Of a stretch of 64,000 bases of DNA, positions 60,120 to 64,000 are shown piece by piece. A program made the translations under genes and the position numbers. The notes below the pieces were generated by a model. That model did not search any database and was not told the origin of the DNA. It saw only the letters and a program-made list of their open reading frames with translations. The stretch's first letter is position 1. The number at the start of each line of letters is the position of its first letter. This stretch comes from Paraburkholderia xenovorans LB400 (GTDB lineage: Bacteria > Pseudomonadota > Gammaproteobacteria > Burkholderiales > Burkholderiaceae), in contig NC_007952.1 in assembly GCF_000013645.1 (NCBI RefSeq), forward strand, positions 2,108,001-2,172,000. Direction: 5' to 3'.

Positions 60120-61268
60120 TCATTCCTGCCCCGAGCCCAACGCGGCCAGCGGATGTGCCTCCCGCTTCCACGGCGAAGCAAGGAAATGCCTGACGCGTTC
60201 GGGCCGCACCTCGGCCAGCCTGGCAGGCGCCCACCTGGCTTTGCGATCCTTGTCGATCAACTGGGCCCGCACGCCTTCGCAGAAGTCGCCCTCTTCGATC
60301 ACCCGTTTGACGATGCCCAGCTCCATGCGGAAGCATTCCGCGAGACTCATCTGCCGGCCGCGCAAAAGCGCCTCGCGCGTAACGTAAAGCATGGTGGGCG
60401 AATGGCCGGTCAGCGCGTCGTACGTGGACTGCAACCATTGCTTCACTTCGCGCGGCGGCTCGCGCTCCAGCTCCTGCCGCACGGTCGCGACCATCCGCTC
60501 GACACTGGAGCGCCGGTCGAAATGCCGCAAGATCAGTTGTGTAAACGGCTCCAGCGCCGCGTGCGGAACGATATTGCACGGCGGCTCGAACACGCCGCGC
60601 AACGCAGCCATCAGATCGCCTTCGGACGACATGCGCTGCAAACGCTCCTCGAAACTGGCGAGCCATTCGGCCGGCACGCACAGATCCGCCAGTTGCAGGC
60701 GCAACGCATCGGCGCCGGACAAGGTCGCGCCGGTCAGCCCGACGTACAGCGCCACCTCCGCAGGCATCACGCTCAGAAAGCGCGTCGCGCCGACATCCGG
60801 CAGAAAGCCGATACGCGTCTCTGGCATGGCAATCTTGCTGCGCTCGGTGACGATGCGCAGCCGCGCGGCCTGCCCGAGCCCCATGCCGCCGCCCATCGTA
60901 ATGCCGTCCAGCAGCGCGACCACCGGTTTCGGAAACGTATGCAGTGCGTAGTCGAGCCGGTATTCGTCGGCGAAGAATGCGAGCCACCGGCTGTCGCCGT
61001 TCTTTGCGAGCCGCTGCACTTCGCGCACATCGCCGCCGGCGCAGAAACCCTTGGTGCCCGCGCCTTTCAGCACGAGCGCGACGATGCCGTCGTCGGTGCG
61101 GCAATGTTCGACCAGCACGGCAAGCTCGCGCACCATAGCGTGCGAGAGCGCATTGAGCGCGGCCGGCCGGTTCAGCGTGATGATCGCCACACGGTTGACG
61201 ATGCGAAACAGAATCTCGCGTTCCGCTTCGAGACTCGTGTCGGGTACGGCGCTTTGCAAGGCGCTCAT
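60120..61268 (-). CDS. 3-hydroxyisobutyryl-CoA hydrolase (crotonase fold)
   Basis: A 382-residue crotonase-family enzyme. VAIITLNRPAALNALSHAMV and KGFCAGGDVREVQRLAKNG mark the CoA pocket and oxyanion hole; GITMGGGMGLGQAARLRIVT and AMPETRIGFLPDVGATRFLS carry the catalytic Glu/Asp set of HIBCH; the extra C-terminal about 120 residues distinguish it from enoyl-CoA hydratases. It frees 3-hydroxyisobutyrate from its CoA ester in valine breakdown. The start overlaps the upstream gene's stop by 1 bp (ATGA-type). Last gene of the operon. Confidence 0.9.
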   Translation of the reverse strand: MSALQSAVPDTSLEAEREILFRIVNRVAIITLNRPAALNALSHAMVRELAVLVEHCRTDDGIVALVLKGAGTKGFCAGGDVREVQRLAKNGDSRWLAFFADEYRLDYALHTFPKPVVALLDGITMGGGMGLGQAARLRIVTERSKIAMPETRIGFLPDVGATRFLSVMPAEVALYVGLTGATLSGADALRLQLADLCVPAEWLASFEERLQRMSSEGDLMAALRGVFEPPCNIVPHAALEPFTQLILRHFDRRSSVERMVATVRQELEREPPREVKQWLQSTYDALTGHSPTMLYVTREALLRGRQMSLAECFRMELGIVKRVIEEGDFCEGVRAQLIDKDRKARWAPARLAEVRPERVRHFLASPWKREAHPLAALGSGQE

Positions 61269-62074
61269 CAATGCGTCTCCCCGTCCGCGGGCGCGGCCTG
61301 TGTCACCTGCCAGCGCGGCGCGCGTTTCTCGAGGAACGCGTTGACGCCTTCACGCTGATCGGCGCCGTCGAACAGATCGACGAAACGCTCGCGTTCCAGC
61401 GCCAATGCCGCCGCGCGCGGCACGCCGTTGCGGGCCTGATGGATCAGCGTCTTGCTGAAGCCGACCGCCTGCGGGCTCAACGTAGCGACACGCGCGGCCA
61501 TCGTCAGCGCGGCCTCGCGCGCCGCGCCCTTCTCCACCACTTCTTCGACCAGACCGATACGCAGCGCCGTCGCTGCGTCGACGCGCTCGCCGGTGAGAAT
61601 CATCCGCTTGGCCCAGCCTTCGCCGACCAGCCACGGCAGCGTCTGTGTGCCGCAACCACAGGGCAGCAGGCCGACCGCCGTCTCGGGCAACGCCAGCAAA
61701 GCATGCTGTTCCGCGATGCGGATATCGCACGCCAGCGCGCATTCGAGTCCGCCGCCCATCGCATAGCCGTTGATCGCCGCGATCACCACGGGCCGCGCGT
61801 TCTGCAAGGTTTCGAACGCCGCGCCGAAGCGCGCCGCGGCCGTGCGCGCGACTTCGCGGTTGCCGTCGGCGAACGTGTTCAGGTCGGCGCCCGCGCTGAA
61901 AAACCTGGGGCCGTCGCCGGCAATCACGATCGCCCGCACACGCGCCTCGCCGTTCAGGCGCTCGACGGACTGCTGCAATTGCAGCAAGCCCTCCGGCGTA
62001 AACGCATTGGCCGGCGGCCGCTTGAGCGTGAGTTGCGCAACGGCGCCGTCGTGCGCATAGTCGAGTTCGATCAT
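61268..62074 (-). CDS. Enoyl-CoA hydratase/isomerase (crotonase) for valine pathway
   Basis: A 268-residue enoyl-CoA hydratase: VAQLTLKRPPANAFTPEGLL, GPRFFSAGADLNTFADG (oxyanion hole) and GYAMGGGLECALACDIRIAE, ALPETAVGLLPCGCGTQTLP with catalytic acids. In valine degradation such an enzyme hydrates methacrylyl-CoA to 3-hydroxyisobutyryl-CoA. GGAGGAG lies 5 bp before the start at 62074, which overlaps the mmsB stop by 4 bp. Between mmsB and the hydrolase gene. Confidence 0.9.
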   Translation of the reverse strand: MIELDYAHDGAVAQLTLKRPPANAFTPEGLLQLQQSVERLNGEARVRAIVIAGDGPRFFSAGADLNTFADGNREVARTAAARFGAAFETLQNARPVVIAAINGYAMGGGLECALACDIRIAEQHALLALPETAVGLLPCGCGTQTLPWLVGEGWAKRMILTGERVDAATALRIGLVEEVVEKGAAREAALTMAARVATLSPQAVGFSKTLIHQARNGVPRAAALALERERFVDLFDGADQREGVNAFLEKRAPRWQVTQAAPADGETH

Positions 62075-62976
62075 GACGCTCCTCCGTCCTTGCCGTCCTG
62101 ACGATAAAGCTTGATGACCGCCGAAAAGTCGAGACGTCCCGCGCCTTTCGTGCTCATCGTCTGATAAAGCTGTTGCGCGAGCGCGCCGAGATACACTGGT
62201 TGCCGCGCGGCTTTCGCGGCGTCGGTGGCGAGGCCGAGGTCCTTGAGCATCAGATCCGTGCCGAAGCCGCCCGTGTAACCGCGCGTGGAGGGCGCCGTCT
62301 CGATCACGCCGGGCATCGGGTTGTAGGTATCCGAACTCCAGCACCGTCCGGTCGATGTATTGATGATCCCACCCAGCACTTTCGCGTCGATGCCGAGCGC
62401 CTCGCCGAGCGACATGGCCTCCGCCACGCCCGCCATCGTGATACCGAGCACGAGGTTGTTGCAGATCTTCGCGACCTGGCCCGTGCCGGTATCGCCGCAG
62501 TGCACGATGTTCTTGCCCATTGCCGAGAGCACCGGCTTGACCTGCTCATACACGCTCGCGCTGCCGCCGACCATGAAGGTCAGCGTGCCCGCCGCGGCGC
62601 CGCCCGTTCCGCCCGACACGGGCGCATCGACAAAACTGTTGCCGTGCTGCTGCGCGAGTTCGGCGAACGCCTTGACGCTCACGGGATCTATCGTGCTCGA
62701 GTCGATGATGGTCACGCCCCTGGCGATGCCGGCGAAGATGCCGTCGTCCGCCGTCAGCACGCTGCGCACGTGCGCCGCGGCGGGCAGCATGGTGATCACG
62801 CATTCCACGTCGGTCACCGCCGCTTTCGGCGACGCGGCGGCTTTCGCGCCGGCGTCGACGAGCGCCTGCACGGCTTGCGCGTTGAGGTCGAACACGTTGA
62901 CCGCGTGACCTGCCTTGAGCAGGTTGTGCGCCATTGGCGCACCCATGTTGCCGAGTCCGATAAAGCCTATTTTCAT
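62071..62976 (-). CDS. mmsB: 3-hydroxyisobutyrate dehydrogenase
   Basis: A 301-residue beta-hydroxyacid dehydrogenase. NAD-binding GFIGLGNMGAPMAHNLLKAG is at residues 4-23, the substrate loop SFVDAPVSGGTGGAAAGTLT at about 122-141 and the catalytic Lys in GQVAKICNNLVLG. It oxidises 3-hydroxyisobutyrate to methylmalonate semialdehyde. GGAG lies 8 bp before the start. It follows mmsA by 37 bp and overlaps the next gene by 4 bp. Confidence 0.95.
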   Translation of the reverse strand: MKIGFIGLGNMGAPMAHNLLKAGHAVNVFDLNAQAVQALVDAGAKAAASPKAAVTDVECVITMLPAAAHVRSVLTADDGIFAGIARGVTIIDSSTIDPVSVKAFAELAQQHGNSFVDAPVSGGTGGAAAGTLTFMVGGSASVYEQVKPVLSAMGKNIVHCGDTGTGQVAKICNNLVLGITMAGVAEAMSLGEALGIDAKVLGGIINTSTGRCWSSDTYNPMPGVIETAPSTRGYTGGFGTDLMLKDLGLATDAAKAARQPVYLGALAQQLYQTMSTKGAGRLDFSAVIKLYRQDGKDGGAS

Positions 62977-63013
62977 GATGTCGTCTCCGTGTGTCCGCTC
63001 GCTCGCCACGCGC

Positions 63014-64000
63014 TCAGCGCAGGCTGATAGTCGTGTTCACACCGTCGTTCACGGTGTCGTCGTCGAACCAGCGGGCGGTAACGGTCTTGGTCTGCGTGTA
63101 GAACTGCACGACCTGTTTGCCGTACGGGCCGAGGTCGCCGAGTTTCGAGCCGCGCGAGCCGGTGAAGCTGAAGAACGGCACCGGCACCGGAATCGGAATG
63201 TTGATGCCGACCTGGCCGATATCGATCTCGCTCTGGAACTTGCGCGCCGCCGCGCCGCTCTGCGTGAAGAGGCCCACGCCATTGCCGAACGGATTGCGGT
63301 TGACGAGTTCGATCGCGTCGTCGAGCGTGGCGACGCTCAACACCACCAGCACGGGCCCGAAAATTTCCTGGCGATAGATTTCCATTTCAGTGGTGACGTC
63401 GGTAAAGAGCGTGGGGCCGATGAAGTTGCCCTGCTCGTAGCCCGGCACCTTCACGTCGCGGCCGTCCAGCGCCAGCGTGGCGCCTTCTTTCACGCCTGTT
63501 TCGATCAAACCGAGAATGCGCTGCTTCGCCGCGCGCGACACGACCGGGCCGATATCCGTGTTCGGTTCGTTGCCCGCGTTGACCTTGAGCGTCTTCGCCT
63601 TCGCCACCAACTCCGGCAACCATTGCTGCGCGGCGCCCACCAGCACGACCACCGAAGTCGCCATGCAGCGTTGGCCCGCCGCACCAAAACCCGCGCCGGC
63701 CAGTGCGTTCAACGTCTGCTCGCGGTTCGCATCGGGCAACACCACCGCGTGATTCTTTGCGCCCATCATCGATTGAACGCGCTTGCCGTGTTCGCTGCCG
63801 AGGCGGTACACATGCGTGCCGACCGCCGTCGAGCCCACGAACGATATGGCCTTGACGAGTTCGTGCGTGCACAGCGCGTCCACCACTTCTTTACCGCCAT
63901 GCACCACGTTCAGCACGCCCTTGGGCACGCCGGCTTCGAGCGCGAGTTCGACCAGTTGCATGGTCGAAAGCGGATCCTGCTCGGACGGCTTGAGCACGAA
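63014..64000 (-). CDS. mmsA: CoA-acylating methylmalonate-semialdehyde dehydrogenase, C-terminal part (cut by window edge)
   Basis: The last 328 residues of an ALDH-fold enzyme; the start lies right of the window. The nucleophile Cys is in GFGAAGQRCMATSVVVLVG, and the MmsA-specific blocks IPIPVPVPFFSFTGSRGSK, GDLGPYGKQVVQFYTQTKT and VTARWFDDD identify it. It converts methylmalonate semialdehyde to propionyl-CoA in valine and thymine catabolism. First visible gene of the mmsA-mmsB-hydratase-hydrolase operon. Confidence 0.95.
   Translation of the reverse strand, partial: FVLKPSEQDPLSTMQLVELALEAGVPKGVLNVVHGGKEVVDALCTHELVKAISFVGSTAVGTHVYRLGSEHGKRVQSMMGAKNHAVVLPDANREQTLNALAGAGFGAAGQRCMATSVVVLVGAAQQWLPELVAKAKTLKVNAGNEPNTDIGPVVSRAAKQRILGLIETGVKEGATLALDGRDVKVPGYEQGNFIGPTLFTDVTTEMEIYRQEIFGPVLVVLSVATLDDAIELVNRNPFGNGVGLFTQSGAAARKFQSEIDIGQVGINIPIPVPVPFFSFTGSRGSKLGDLGPYGKQVVQFYTQTKTVTARWFDDDTVNDGVNTTISLR

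Noticed and set aside
1-64000. CRISPR array, prophage, transposon or RNA genes
   Set aside because: No regularly spaced repeats, integrase or transposase, and no tRNA or rRNA sequence was recognised by reading; a dedicated search (tRNAscan, Rfam) could still find small RNAs.

Overview
The window is GC-rich, densely coded DNA from a Burkholderiaceae member, most likely a Paraburkholderia or close relative. Indicators are a DUF4148 protein, two Gram-negative porins ending in Phe, a three-component anthranilate-dioxygenase-type operon, many AraC/TetR/HxlR regulators next to catabolic enzymes, and a complete valine-degradation operon. The accessory, catabolism-heavy content suggests a secondary replicon, but this is inference. 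No tRNA, rRNA, CRISPR array or intact insertion sequence was found. Both ends cut a gene: a DHA2-type transporter on the left and mmsA on the right.

Layout. 1-2.5 kb: a TetR/efflux pair with two matching operator-like sites, an OsmC-family protein and a DUF4148 protein. 2.6-6.6 kb: an RpiR regulator, an Ntn-hydrolase (C45-like), a class III aminotransferase and a carboxymuconolactone-decarboxylase-like protein, with a shared operator-like element upstream of the regulator and the hydrolase. 6.7-8.4 kb: TetR and a divergent SDR separated by two identical-format 21-bp operators. 8.5-9.6 kb: a gene graveyard (esterase, MFS and LysR remnants). 9.7-25.8 kb: mixed housekeeping and accessory genes: glycogen-debranching-like enzyme, citrate synthase, an MreB paralogue, esterases, EmrB-type pump, glutaminase, an unusual soluble chemoreceptor-like protein, a porin and an aldehyde dehydrogenase.

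26-49 kb is a large catabolic block: an AraC regulator divergent from ubiD-ubiX; a TrpXYZ-like ABC importer; an FAD amine-oxidase-like protein; a ThDP enzyme; a porin; a second TrpX-like binding protein with an Asp/Glu racemase; the andAcAdAbAa-type dioxygenase operon with a divergent AraC (AndR-like); a second AraC paralogous to the first; and a hydantoinase A/B pair. A short motif with core AAACGG recurs upstream of several of these genes, in two places as direct repeats exactly 21 bp apart, which suggests a shared AraC-type regulon.

49.5-51 kb holds an LpxL-type acyltransferase and a small protein. 51-56.3 kb is an accessory block of two HxlR regulators and five NAD(P)-dependent or SnoaL-like proteins, with ACTTG/CAAGT operator-like repeats in front of each regulator and one decayed reductase gene. 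56.8-60 kb has a His-rich PadR regulator (YqjI-like), a siderophore-interacting/ferric reductase-like protein (YqjH-like) and an MFS transporter, an apparent metal-responsive unit. 60.1-64 kb is the valine catabolic operon mmsA-mmsB-enoyl-CoA hydratase-hydroxyisobutyryl-CoA hydrolase, tightly overlapped.
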